From positions 410,698-474,697 of the forward strand of contig NW_005201092.1 of the NCBI RefSeq assembly GCF_000372725.1: a DNA stretch of 64,000 nt. Direction: 5' to 3'. Origin of the DNA: Emiliania huxleyi CCMP1516 (Eukaryota; Haptophyta; Isochrysidales; Noelaerhabdaceae). This document shows, in pieces, positions 50,102 to 61,186 of this stretch (position 1 is its first letter; the number at the start of each line of letters is the position of its first letter). The notes beneath the pieces are model-generated. The model did no database searches. It was not told the DNA's origin and was given only the letters and a program-made list of their open reading frames with translations. The translations under genes were made by a program, and so were the position numbers.

Positions 50102-53100
50102 CCCGGCCGGCGTGGCTGGCGGCGGTGGCGGCGTGCGCCACGACACGGGCGGGGAGGGCGCGGCGACGGGCCTCGCAGGCGTGGCGGAGGGGCGGTCCGT
50201 CGACCCGCCGACCGCCGCCGGCTCCGCGGTCGCGGCGGCGCCTTCGCGGCGCTGGGTGCGCGCGGGCGTCCGCGCGTGCGTCGCGGTGTCGAGCGGCGCC
50301 ATCGGCACGTGCAGCCTGAGCGGCGGCACGCCCTCCCCCTCCCGCGCCCGTCCCGCAACCCTCGCCGCCTGGCCGGGGGCCGACGTCGGTGGAGTCGCGT
50401 GCGGCTGCGGGGGGGACGCCGACGCGCGGCGCTCCCGCTGCAGCTGCGCGTGCAGCCGCAGGCCGTACCGCACCTGCTCGTCCAGACACGGCCGAGACTC
50501 AGGTCGAGAGTCAGGCCGAGGTTCCGCCCGAGGTGTAGCGGAGGGGGGCAATGCACAGCCGACAGGTAGCCGAGAGGCAGCCGGGACGCACAGCCGAAAC
50601 GGCACGCGCCTGCTCGTCCAGCGCCGCCGCGTCCTCCGCGCGCCGCTCCTCGCTCAGCCGCAGCGCGCGACGCAGCTCCGCCGCCTCCGCCTCCGCGCCC
50701 GGCCGCTCTGGACGCTCCGGCGACGCCGACGCCGACACTGACGCCGCCCGCGCCGCCCGCAGCGCTGCCACCTCCGCCCGCGCGTCGGCCAGCCGCCGCT
50801 CGAACGCCTCCCTCTCCACCGCCGCCAGCCCGCCGCCGCGCACCGCCTCGCGAGGGTCCCGCGGGGCCGCCACCGCCGCCGCCGCCGCCGCCTCGCCCTC
50901 CGCCCTGACAGCGGCGAGCGCCGCCTCCGCCTCCGCCGCCTCGTCGCGCAAGCGCCGGCGTAATGTGGCGGCGGCGGCCTCGAGGGTGGAGCAGTGCGCA
51001 CGCAGCCGCTCCGCCTCCGCCGCCTGCGCCCTCTCCCTCTCCGTGGCTTGCGCTCTCGCCCGCTCGAGCTCCGCCACCTGCTCACAGTCAGCAGGTGTGA
51101 AGAGAGGGGCGGCTCTTCTCGCACCGCCCGCGCACGCCCTCTCGCCCACCTTCCGCTCTCGCTCCTTCGCCTGCCGCTCGTGCGACGCGAGGGCGAGCGC
51201 GGCCGCCTGTTCGCACCACCAGCCGTGAAGCGACGCTCACAGGCGGGCGGCACCAGCCGAGGCGCGGCGGGCCGACTCCGCAGCAGCGGCGCGCTCGTCC
51301 GCCGCGGCGCGTGCCTCGTACTGCCGCCTCCGCTCCGCCTACCCGGGCCGCGAGGCGAACGGTGAGGACACCCCCGCCCCAACCGCAGTGTCTCTGTGCC
51401 CGGCGACGCTCGTCTCGCCTCCACAGACGCCGCGCGCGCCTCCGCCTCCTCTCGCCGCCGCTCCGCCGCTGCCGCCCGCGCCTCAGAGCCGCTGCGAGCC
51501 GCCGCCGCCGCCTCGGCGCGCGCCGCCGCCGCCACCGCAGCCTCGGCCGCCGCCGCCTCGGACCGCTGCGCCGCCGCCTCGCGCTGCTCCGCCACCTGCT
51601 CACACACCCACACCCCGTGTGTGAAGAGACGCCCTCCGCGGCTGCGCCGCCGCCCCTCCTCCCCCCAACACCGTGTGGTGCGCGCGCAGCTCCTGCCGTA
51701 AGCCCGCCGCCTCGCCCTCCGCCGACGCCGCCCGCCGCCGCAGCCCTTCTTGCGCCTCGACCGCCGCTGCCTGCCTCGCCGACGACCTCTGCCGCTCGAC
51801 CACCAGCTCCTCCGCCGACGCCGCCACCGCAGCGGCCGACTCTGCAGCCGCGGCAGCCGCCTCCTCCCTCGCCGCCCACGCGCGCACCGCCTCCGCCTCC
51901 GCCACGCCAATCTCCGCCGCCGCCGTCGCCGCCGTCGCCGCCGCCGCCTCGGCCGCCGCCGTTGCAGCCGCCGTTGCAGCCGCCTCGGCGGACAACAGCG
52001 CCGCCTTGCCCTCCACCAACGCGCCGCTCGCACGCTGCAGCGCGACGCCTAGGGTCGCCGAAGCCGCGTGGTGAGAGAGAGGGGGGAAGAGGAGAGAGAG
52101 AGGAGAGAGAGGAGAGAGAGAAGAGAGAGAGGAGGGAAGGGAAGAGAGGCGAGAGAGGAGGGCGAGAGAGGGAGGGGTGTGTAGAGAGACACGAGAGAGA
52201 AGAGCGACAGAGAGAGAGCGCCGCACCGAACGTCTCCCCCTCCCGCTCCGCCTGCCGCAACGACGCACTCAGCACGTCGCAGCGGCATCGCTCCGCCGCC
52301 GCCACCTCGGCCGCCGCCGCCGCCGCCGCCGCCTCCGCCGCCACCAGCTCCGCCGCACGCTCCTCCGCCACGGCCCTCGCCTCCACCGCCGCCGCCGCTG
52401 TGGCCGCCGCCGCCGTCGCCTCGGCGCGCGCCACCGCTCGGGCCGCCTCCGCCATCGCCGCCTCCTCCGCCCTCGCCGCCGCCCTCGCCGCCGCCTCTCG
52501 CCGCGCCTCGTCGCTCGCCTGTTCACAGCAGGGCGTGTGAATAGGCGCTGTTCACAGGAGGGCCTCAAGCCACGTCGCCGACTCGCCGCCGCCGCCGCCA
52601 CCGCGGCCGCCACCTGCGACTGCGCCGCCGCAGCTCGCGCCGCCGCATCCCTCCTGGCCGCCTCGAGGCTGCCCTCAAGCGCGGACGCACGCGCGGCGGC
52701 CTCGCGGACCGTCGCCTCCGCCGCGCCCAGCGACGCGTCCCTCTCCTGCACCTCCGCCTCGGTCCGCCGCAACTCCGCCTCGGTCCGCCGCAACTCCGCC
52801 TCGGTCCGCCGCAACTCCGCCTCGGTCCGCCGCAAGTCCGCCTCGGTCCGCCGCAGCGACTCGGCCGCGTCTTGCTGCGCCGCGCTCGACCGCCGCAACG
52901 CCGCCTCCGCCTCCTCGTTCGCACGCTCCGAAGCGGCAGCGCGCGCCGACAGGCCGGCGGCATGCTCCGCCGCCTCCTCCGCCGCGCGCGCCGCCTCCGC
53001 TCTCTCCTCCTCCAGCCTGCGCCGCAGCTCGGCCACCTCGAGGCCCTCCGCCAGCGCCGCGCGAACCACGTCCACGCCCGAGGCCTCCGCAGCGACAAGG

Positions 53101-56100
53101 GAGCCCGCCGAAGCCGCCGCGGCGGCCGCCCGCCTCGGGCAGGCGCCGCGCACCTACCAATCAACACACCACCGAGTCAATCACCGCATCACTCAACGTC
53201 TCCAGCCTCTCACGGCACGGGGCAAGCACCACGGGCGGTGTCGCGGCCTCGTCGAGCGCCTCGCGCAGCACGCCGCCCAACGGCGCGGTGGTGGGCGGCG
53301 GCGAGCGGAGCGGAGTGCCGCTCCAGCCGACCTGCGGCGGCATGCGGACGAGAGCGCCCTGAGGCGGGCTTGGTGGCGCGGCAGCCGCCACCGCGAGACC
53401 TGCGGCGGCGGCGCCGCTAACGGCGCCGCCTCGCCCCCCTGCCTCGTCCGCCTCGTCCGCCTCGGCCGCCTCGCGCGCCTCCAGCTCCGCCTCGCGACGA
53501 GTGAGGGCCTGCTGCAGCGCCTGGGCAGCCGGGGGNNNNNNNNNNNNNNNNNNNNNNNNNNNNNNNNNNNNNNNNNNNNNNNNNNNNNNNNNNNNNNNNN
53601 NNNNNNNNNNNNNNNNNNNNNNNNNNNNNNNNNNNGGGGGGGGGGGGGGGGCTTGGTCTGGTGTGGGGACGGCCCGCCTGCAGCGCGCGGAAGTAGTGGT
53701 TGAGCCGCGCCGCACGCCCCTCCGCGCCCGGCTCCGCCAGCGAAGCCACGGAGCCGAGTCGCGCCTGCACGAGTTGGAGTTGATACTCACGAGTCACGGG
53801 GCAGCGTGAAACGTCCCCAGCACTCCTCTCGGCTGCTCTCGGCTGCTCTTGGCTCCTCTCGGCCCCTCTCGGCCCCTCTCGGCCCCTCTCGGCCCCTCTC
53901 GGCCCCTCTCGGCCCATCTCGGCCCATCTCGGCTCATCCCGCGCCGAGCGTCGCCAATAAGCCAGGCAGCGACGCAGCGAGGAGCGCGGCGCCCGAGCGG
54001 CCGCGTGATTGTCGGCGATCACCACCGCCACCCGCGCCTTCGCCCTGTGGCCCGCGGCGATCCGCCACCTCCCCACGGCCGCCTGCTCGCGTCGCAGCGC
54101 CCTTCGCTGCCCCGCCCACCGCACACACGCCGCGGCGGTGGCGCGGTGCTCCGCAGCCGACGCCGAGAGGGCAGCCCAGTGGCGGAGTCCGCAAAGGAGA
54201 GACGCGCGCGACGCGGCGGCCGACGCCTACACCACCCGCCCGACTCGCGGCTCAATCTCTCGGCCGAATCTCGCGCTCGGCGTGCCGCGTCCCGCAGCCG
54301 CGCCTTCCGGCAGAGCGCGCGATCTGAGGGCGGCGCCGCGCGCCAGCGACGCCAGTGCCGCCGTGCCGCCGCCGCAGCCGCCGCCGCAGCCGCTCGGGAG
54401 GCGAGCTGCTCTCCCCGCTGCGCTCGGCCGAGAAAGAGCGTCCACGAGGCGAAGGCGGCGGCGCTCGCCCGCCGACCCGCGCGCGCGCGCACGGAGGCGG
54501 CGGCGGCGCTCGATGCGGCGGCGGCGCGCAGCACGCGCAGCACGCCCCGCCGCCGCCTCCTCTGCACAGTCACTGCAGCGGCGTGGGCGAGAGCGCAGCA
54601 GCGGAGGCTGTGCGTGCGGCGGCTGGCGGCGGCGCTCCTCCAAGCGAGCAGCAGCGCCCTGCGCGGGTCAGAGAGGGGGCGGGCGCGCCGCCGCATCTCG
54701 AGGCGGGAAGCAGCGGCCGCCGCCCACAGCCGGAGAGCGCAGCGCAGCCCGTGCGAGCCGGCCGCCTCCCTCTGCCGCTTCTCGGCCAGCCTCGCCGCCG
54801 TGCGCTGCACACACCGCCGCCGCCACGCCCGCACCGCCGCGCGCGGCAACACCCGCGACCGCGCTGTTCGGCTGGCGAACGCGCCGGAACGCGCGTCGAG
54901 CGCCCAGCGGCCAAAGGCGGCGACGACCGCCCTCTCTCCGCTCTTGCGCCGGGTGAGGGCGGCGGCCTTGCCAGACTCTCTGTCAGAGAACGCTTGCATC
55001 CGCCAGAGGCGAAAAGCCGACGCCGCGGCGCGCGATCGCACCGCGGCGGCGGATGCGGCGAGCGCGCGCCTCATGTCGGCGCGCCGACGCGCCTCCACGC
55101 GCAATGCGGCGTACGCGGCGGCGAGTGCTGATCCCGCCGCCAGCTGAGTAGCCCACTGGCAAACTGCTCGGCGAGCCGCGTGTGCGCACAGAGCGCGGAG
55201 CGCGCGCCGCGGCGCCAGCCGACTGATCTCAGAGTGCGCCGTCGCCGCGGAGCGGGTGCGGGACCCCTCTCGTGCGGCGGCGAGGCGCCACTCGGCGAGG
55301 CTGCGCGCCAGGCGGCGAGCGAGAGTCGAGTGCGCAGCGACGCGCTCCAGGCGAGAGCGCGACCGCCGACGCGCAGCAAACGCCGCCCACGCCTCCACCG
55401 CCTGCCTGCAGCGGCCAGCCGGTGCCCAGCGCGGGGTCTGGCCGGCAAGCGGGTGGGACGCGGCGGCGGCGGAGAGGGCTAGCGCCGCCCGAGACGCGCC
55501 TTGCCAGCGGCGCAGCGCGCAGCCGCAGGACTGCCGTGCCGCCGCCATCGCCGCGGCAGACGAGAGCGAGATGAGGCGCTCGCTCCTGCGTCCGCTCCGG
55601 CGCCACGTGGCAATCGCGGCCGCGGCTCGCCTCGTGGCCGCCGCCATCGCCGCGGCAGACGAGAGCGAAATGAGGCGCTCGCTCCTGCGTCCGCTCCGGC
55701 GCCACGTGGCAATCGCGGCCGCGGCTCGCCTCGTGGCCGCCGCCATCGCCGCGGCAGACGAGAGCGAGATGAGGCGCTCGCTCCTGCGTCCGCTCCGGCG
55801 CCACGTGGCAATCGCGGCCGCGGCTCGCCTCGTGCCGAGGCGAAGGGCGAGCGAGTGCGCGGCCGCCGACCGAGCGGATCTCGCGGTGGCGTGCCGCCGC
55901 GCCGCCTCCAGCGCGTCGAAGCCGCGAGCGAGAGAGCGACGGCAGAGAGTGTGGTGGGGGGTCGCCTGCTGCAGCGCCGACCACCGGCGCACCGCCCGCC
56001 GCACCGTCCACCGCTGGCTGCGCGCAGCCAGCACGGCAGTGAGGCGGCGGCGCGTCTCCTCCCTCTCCTCGAGCAGCATCTGCCCGCTGACAGCCTTCTC

Positions 56101-59100
56101 CGCCGCCAGCCGCGCCTCGGCCGCGTCCGCCGCCTCAGACATGCGGAGGGCGAGCGCCGCCTCGGCCGCCGCCTGCGCGACCGCCGCCTCGGCCGCCGCC
56201 CTCGCCTCGGCCGCCTCGCCCGCCGCCGCACCCGCCTCCTCGCCCCTCGCCACCGCCTTGCGCCGAGACGCCTCGGCCGCCGCCTCTGCGCAAGCCGCAG
56301 CGCGCTCTGCGTCTGCCCGCGCCCGCTCCGCCGCCGCCGCCGCCTCGTCCGACTCGTGCAACGCCCCCAGCACCGCAGTCTCCTCCGCCGCGCTCCGCGC
56401 CAGCGCCTCGGCCGCCGCGCACGCCGCCGCCGCCGCCGCCGCCTCGCCCTCCCCCCGCAGCGCCTCACTCCGCTCGAGCCGCCGCTTCAGCTCGCCTGAC
56501 GGGCAGAGTCCGGGAAAAATCCGAGAAGGGTCCACGAACGCGTTCCCCGGCGAGAGCGCCGCTTGCGGCTCACCCACGCGCGCCGCCGCCTCGGCCGTCG
56601 CAGCGTGCGACGCGACGCGCTCGCTCGCCAGCGCCGCCCGCGCCTCCTCCTCCGCCTCCTCAGCGGCGGCGGCCCTCTGCGTCTCGATGAGCAGCCGCCT
56701 CTCCGCCGCCGCCTGGGCAACCTCCCGCTCCGCCGCAGCAGCGACGACCGCCTCGGCCGCCTCGGCCGCCGCCTCGCGCCGCGCGCGCTCGGCCGCCCCC
56801 CGCGACGCCGCCGCCGCCGCCGCCGCCGCAGCCACGCGCCGCGCTGCGTCTGCTGCGCTCGCCTCCGCCCGCGCCCGCGCCCCCGCCTCTGCACGCCTGC
56901 GGTTGCGAGCAGGGGGAGGTGGGGGCTGGGAGGGCGGCGTCGTGCGGTGTCTTCCGAGCACCGCCTGAGTCTGCGAATGCTGCAAACACCGCGCCTCGGC
57001 CGTGGATGCGGCGGCCCATCCCCGCCGTGCGTGTCGTCTCTAGTACACGTCTGGGGGTGCAAAGGTCGGTAGCATCCTGGAGCGCGCGCCTCGACTGGCG
57101 AAGCTGCCGGCGGAGCAAGGCGGTGACGATGGTGCGAGCGGCTCCGCGCTCCCGCTGCGCCGCCGCGAGTCGCGCCGCCGCCTCAAGCGCGCGCCTGTGC
57201 CTCCACGACTGCTCCGCCGCCGCCTCCTCCAGCTCGCCCAGCCGCCGGTGCGCCTACGCGGTGGCCATACTTCGTGGGTGACTAGTGGTCCTCGATCCGC
57301 CTCGAGCTCCAGCAGCCGGTGCGCCGTCTCGAGGGCTGCGGCCGCCGCCTCTGCCTGCGGCCGCGGGAGGGGGGGAGTGGGGGGGGGGAAGGGTTAGTCG
57401 GGGCCACACCTCGGCCCCACCTCGGCCCCACCTCGGCCGCATCTCGGCCAAACCTCGGCCAAACCTCGGCCACACCTCGGCCACACCTCGGCCACATCTC
57501 GGCCACACCTCGGCCGCATCTCGGCGAGGGGCGCACCTCGGCTCTCTCCTCCGCGAGTCTCGCCCGCCCCTCCTCCGCCTCAGACGCTGCGCCGTCCGCG
57601 GCGTCGGCGGCGTCGGCGGCGGCGTCGGCAGCGGCTGCCTCGGCCTCTCTCAGCGCGGCGCCGAGGGCGGCTGCCGCCGCCTCGGCTCCCGCATGCGCGA
57701 GGGCGAGCGCGTCCCGCTGGGCCTCCGCCTCGTGCAGCCTCTGCGCCGTGTCCGCCAGGCAGGTGCCGGCCGACTCGAGCGCCACCTCCGCCTCCCGCCG
57801 CGCCGCCTCTGCCGCCTCAACCTCCCCCCTCGCCCGCACCGCCGCCTCCCTCCCAAACGCCTCCGCCGCCGCCTCCGCCGCAGCCGACCGCCGCGCACCC
57901 TCCTGCGCCTCCTCCCGCGCCTCCCGCGCCTCCCGCCGCGCCGCCTCCTCCGCCGCCCAAAACTCGTCCCCCAGCAGAGCCGCCTCGGCAGCCAGCCTCC
58001 GCCCCTCTTCCTCTGCAGCGGCAACCGCCGCCTCCGCGCGGCGCGCAGCCGCGTCGGCAGTCGCCGCGGCGCGCCCGGCCTGCACGCCGATGGCGAGGAG
58101 TGCGGTGAGCAGTGGAGGCGGTATGTCAGAGCCGGAGAGCGAACGAAGAGGCAACGGGCAGGGGAGGGGCAGCGGCCGAGAGGCAGAGGGCGAGGAGGCG
58201 AGAAGAGGCAAGCGAGAGGGGAGGGAGGTGATTCGGGAGAGGGGAGCGAGGGCGTAGAGGGCAGGGATGGCCTCCGCCTGCTCGGCCCGCCTCTCCATCG
58301 CCGCGGCGCGCGCATTCGCCTCCCCCTCGGCCGCCTCGGCGACGGCCGCCGCAGACTCTGCGGCAGCCGTCGCCGCGACGGCGGCCGCGCGCGCGTCGGA
58401 CGACGCCGCCGCCTCGCTCGCCGCAACCTCCGCCGCCGCCGCCGCGTCCTCGCCGCGCCGCGCCGCCGCCGCGAGCCGGCCCTCGGCAGCCTCCGCACGG
58501 GACGTCGCGTCGGCGGCTGCGGCTTCGGCGCGCCCCATCCGCAAACTCAACGCCTCGACCGCCTCCTGGTGTTGCAGCGCCGCCGCAGCAGCCTCCTCGC
58601 CCGCCTCCGCGGCGGACTCGGCGGCCGCCCGACGCGTCGCCGCCGCCGCCCGCGCCTCCCCCTCCGCCCTGCGCCGCTCGCGCTGCGCCGCGTCGCCCGC
58701 GGCCGCAGCACACGCCTCGGCATCGCACAGCGCGGCTCGCAGCGCGTTCAACTCGACACCGCGCACCGCAGCGCCTGCCGCCTCGCTCTCCCTCCGCTCC
58801 CGACGGGCGCGTGCGGCAGCCGCCGCGGCGAGCGCCTCCGCCTCCGCCTCCGCCTCCGCCACCGCACCCGCGAGGGTCGCCACCGCCACGCCCCGCTCCG
58901 CCCTCTCCGCCTGCACCGCCGCCGCCGCCGCCTCCGCCATCGCCGCTGCCCGGTGGGCACGCTGCGCTGCCGCCGCCGCCTCGCCCCTCGCGTCAGCGGC
59001 GGCTCGGATCGCCGCGTCGCGCTCCACGCCGAGCGCGGCCGCCGACGCCTCCGCCTCCAGCCGCCTCTGCCGCTCCGACTCTGCCGCCAGGCAGCCCGCC

Positions 59101-60144
59101 GTGTGCGCAGCCTCGGCAGCGCGAGCCGCCGCCGCCGCGTCGCCGTCCGCGTCGCGGATGCTTCGGCTCGCGGCCGTCACCTCGGCCGCCGCCTATGGGG
59201 AGGCTCCAAGCGGGGTCCCGAGAGGCCTCCGAGAAGGCTCGCGACCCCTCGGCCGCCGCCTCCGCCGCAGCTTCGAGGGCGTCTGCCCTGGCCGTTGCGG
59301 CCGCCGCCTCTGCCTCTGCCGCCCTCGCCGCTGCCGCAGCCGTCCGTGCAGCCTCCGCCTCCGTCTCGGCGCGAGCCGCGGCGAGGGCGGCGGCCGCCTG
59401 CCTCTGCGCCTGCGCGAGGGCCGCGGCGTGCGCCTCGGCGGCGGACGACGCCGAGCGGACGGAGCGGCGCTGCTCGTCAAGGGCGGCGAGCAGCTTGCGC
59501 CTCTCGCCCTCGAGCTCCCGCCGCAGCGCCTCCGCCGTGGCGGTGGGCGAGGCGCCGCAGCCGCCGCCGAGCAGCGGCGAAGGCAGCGCTGGGGCGGCAG
59601 TCCGACTTGGACCCGTCGGAGTCGCCACACAGCACGCCGCCGCCATCGCCTCGGCGGGCCCAGCTGCACGTGCGCAGCTCGCGACGCGGCTCGCGCGGCC
59701 CGCGATGCCGGGCGATGCGGCTGCCGAGGCGGCGGCGGCGGCGGCGGCCTGCGCGCTGGCGGTGCGAGCGGCTTTTGCCTGCGCCATCCGCTCGTCCCAC
59801 GCGGCGTCGGCGTCGCGGACGGCGGAGAGGAGCGTGTCGCGCCGCGACTCTCGACGCGCGAGGCCGCTCACATCCCGCCAGCGCGCCAGCAGGCGGGCGA
59901 GGCGGCGCCGCGAGCGCTGCGCCTGCGCCCGCGACGAGAGCCGCCGCCAGACGAGCTGCCGCCGGGCGTCCTCGACGGTGCGCCGGAGCCAGCCGTCCCA
60001 CGCGAGGCGGAGCTGCTGACGGCGGGCGGCGGCGGCGTCGAGCGGCGTGATCTGGGCAGCGTCGAGGCGGCGGAGGGCGGCCGGCAATCGCGGAGCCGGG
60101 GAGTAGCCGCTCGGAGAGAAGATCGAGGAGAGTAGATCAGCCAT
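49772..60144 (-). CDS. Giant coiled-coil protein with SFI1-like repeats
   Basis: A many-exon gene of roughly 3,000 codons. Start ATG 60144 (MADLLSSIFSPSGYSP). An N-terminal Trp-repeat region (LAWDGWLRRTVEDARRQLVW, LARLLARWRDVSG) and very long Ala/Glu/Arg coiled coils follow (60-57 kb). The central part (56.1-53.9 kb) has many units of the AFxxWxxxxxxR kind (AAAAIATWRRSGRRSERLIS, ALRRWQGASRAA, RCLAYWRRSARDE) typical of SFI1/centrin-binding proteins. More coiled coil follows (53.2-50.6 kb), including five exact LRRTEAE heptads, then a Pro/Gly-rich tail to the stop at 49772 (PTNTTPFVRV). It is probably a centrosome/basal-body fibre component. Introns alternate GT and GC donors. Four carry the GTGAACAG module. 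One 100-N gap lies in it. It ends 82 bp from the convergent DUF4116 gene. Confidence 0.75.
50474..50609 (-). repeat. Giant-gene intron bounded by a 13-bp direct repeat (136 nt)
   Basis: CTGGACGAGCAGG occurs at both ends: GAGCAG|GCGCG at the donor and GAGCAG|GTGCG at the acceptor. The length (1 mod 3) exactly reconciles the two frames LDEQ and VRYGLRLHAQ. The interior has CTCGG-core words. Confidence 0.85.
51078..51149 (-). repeat. Introner-like intron in the giant gene (72 nt)
   Basis: GAGCGGAAG|GTGGGCG to CTCTCTTCACACC, spacer, CTGTGAGCAG|GTGGCGGAG. A degenerate 5' half of the hairpin. Confidence 0.7.
51207..51257 (-). repeat. Introner-like GC-AG intron in the giant gene (51 nt)
   Basis: CCTCG|GCTGGTG to CTGTGAGCGTCGCTTCACGG, spacer, GTGCGAACAG|GCGGCC. 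One of the two shortest members, almost only the 3' module. Confidence 0.75.
51596..51671 (-). repeat. Introner-like intron in the giant gene (76 nt)
   Basis: CACACG|GTGTTGG to GGGCGTCTCTTCACACAC, spacer, GTGTGTGAGCAG|GTGGCGGAG. The length reconciles the flanking frames (1 mod 3). Confidence 0.8.
52072..52225. repeat. GAGAGAGG purine-rich intron tract
   Basis: About 150 bp of GAGAGAG/GAGGG repeats on the plus strand. On the transcript strand this is a very long pyrimidine tract before the acceptor CCCTAG|GCGTCG. Confidence 0.8.
52519..52613 (-). repeat. Introner-like intron in the giant gene (95 nt)
   Basis: CGCAG|GTGGCGG to CTGTGAACAGCGCCTATTCA, CACGCCCTG, CTGTGAACAG|GCGAGC. The 95-nt length (2 mod 3) exactly joins the frames AAAAQSQ and ASDEARREAA. 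Confidence 0.82.
52752..52856 (-). repeat. 21-bp coding minisatellite giving perfect heptads
   Basis: Five tandem copies of CTCCGCCTCGGTCCGCCGCA(A/G) encode RRTEAEL-type heptads within the coiled coil of the giant gene. Confidence 0.9.
53536..53635. other. Assembly gap (100 N)
   Basis: Exactly 100 N flanked by G-runs on both sides, inside an intron or exon edge of the giant gene. The true length is unknown. Confidence 0.98.
53822..53940. repeat. CTCTCGGCCC intronic minisatellite (giant gene)
   Basis: About eleven 10-bp units with the CTCGG core lie between the RCLAYWRRSARDE exon and YQLQLVQARLGSV. Confidence 0.9.
55540..55838 (-). repeat. 99-bp coding repeat x3 (33-residue SFI1-like unit)
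   Basis: Three tandem, almost identical units (anchors at 55569, 55668, 55767) encode RRAAAAIATWRRSGRRSERL plus ISLSSAAAMAAAT. Only about one base differs between units, so the amplification is recent. Confidence 0.92.
57398..57545. repeat. CACACCTCGGC intronic minisatellite (giant gene)
   Basis: About twelve 10-11 bp units with the CTCGG core lie in the intron following the ARLAEERAEV exon. The frame stays open through it and would give an Arg/Trp/Gly-rich artefact. Confidence 0.88.
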
Positions 60145-60596
60145 GTGCAGCGAGGAAGGCTGGAAACGGCGCCTGTCGTGGCGCGAAAGCACGCCGTTTG
60201 GCGGTTGAATTGAAGAAAGATTCGGCTTTAACTAAAACCCATCATCACCACGCACCTCCCCAGAAATCCCGAGGAGCCGTGCAGTGCCTAGATAAGTCTG
60301 TGTGCTGTGTGGTGTACGCCCTCCGAGCGGGGCGGGGTCTGCCCGTCGGGTTGCTGCCCTAATCCCACCAGGGGTTGTATGCTCTATTTATTTATTTACA
60401 CATCATCACCACCACCACCACCACCCACCGCGAACACCACCACCACCACCACCGATTATTGACCACCACCGCCAGACCACTTGAACGCCGTGCGTGGGGC
60501 TCCTGGCTCCTGCCCGTGTCCGGGTGTGGAGATGCGAGGGTTGGGGGGTTGCCCCTCTTGCTACCTACACGATTTTTTTTTACGGCAGGGGCGGTC
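60145..60596. promoter_or_regulatory. Bidirectional promoter, first copy (giant gene / truncated cupin)
   Basis: 452 bp between divergent ATGs. It holds a less GC-rich core (GAATTGAAGAAAGATTCGGC), TATTTATTTATTTACA at 60383-60399, a CAC/ACC run (60405-60480) and a T-run just before the cupin ATG that resembles an intron or leader end. Confidence 0.55.
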
Positions 60597-60658
60597 ATGG
60601 CCGTCAACGACGCACCGCCGCCGCCGCCGGGCGTCATCCGCTACCGTCAGCTGTGGGT
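60597..60658 (+). pseudogene. Truncated cupin start
   Basis: MAVNDAPPPPPGVIRYRQLW matches the intact cupin at 62624, then the sequence leaves homology at CTGTGGGTG (60658) and runs into unrelated codons. It is a by-product of the 695-bp duplication. Confidence 0.8.
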
Positions 60659-61186
60659 GCCACAGCAGCAGCGGCACCTGCCACCCATTGGGCGGGCAGA
60701 CAGAAGGCCAGGGCAGCACTGGCAAGTGCAACGCGCCTAATGTCGGAGAGCGACCCGTGCCTCGTTCGCCGCTTACGATGTAGAGTTTGTTGTAGAGATT
60801 TCACGTTGTAGAGCGCCTCTACATCGCCCTACAACGCAGGCGCTTCGTCCCGCGGCGGATGTAGAGCTCTACAGCTCTACAGCGCTCCAGAGCGCTCTAC
60901 ATCTCTACAGCTCTACAGCGCTCTACACTCTACATCCTCTACACCCTCCCTCAGGGAACACCTCCCAGAATGCGTCCCGGTATACTCCTTGAGGAAAAGA
61001 ATTTCCGGCTAGCAGTAACACAAAAAACAATTAATAAAAATCTCTCTCTCTTTGTTTTGAGTGCGACATCCACGCCACGTACCAGCAGAAGATCATCAGC
61101 TCGCGGCCTGCGTACGAGGTGTCAGCCCAGATAATCCAGCCTTCAGCCGAGACGTAGCCAATGACCCCCTCACCCCCCCGTAGCCA
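60659..61186. other. Unique spacer with a TGTAGAG/CTCTACA cluster
   Basis: At 60778-60945 about 18 copies of TGTAGAG or its complement CTCTACA occur in both orientations, forming many small palindromes (GTAGAGCTCTAC). An A-rich stretch follows (61015-61045). No gene is seen. Confidence 0.6.

Larger units (their letters stand above)
59964..60658. repeat. 695-bp direct repeat, first copy
   Basis: Identical by eye to 61991-62685 (offset 2,027 bp). It contains the first codons of the giant gene, the shared promoter and the first codons of a cupin gene. Confidence 0.92.

Noticed and set aside
51311-52540. Plus-strand 409-codon Pro/Ala-rich protein
   Set aside because: Antisense to the giant gene exons and reads straight through three introner-like introns.
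57285-60050. Long plus-strand open frames (up to ~920 codons) opposite the giant gene
   Set aside because: They are Arg/Pro/Leu-rich antisense shadows caused by the high GC of the coiled-coil coding strand. They show no domains, and the minus frame has consistent heptads, Trp repeats and splice phases.
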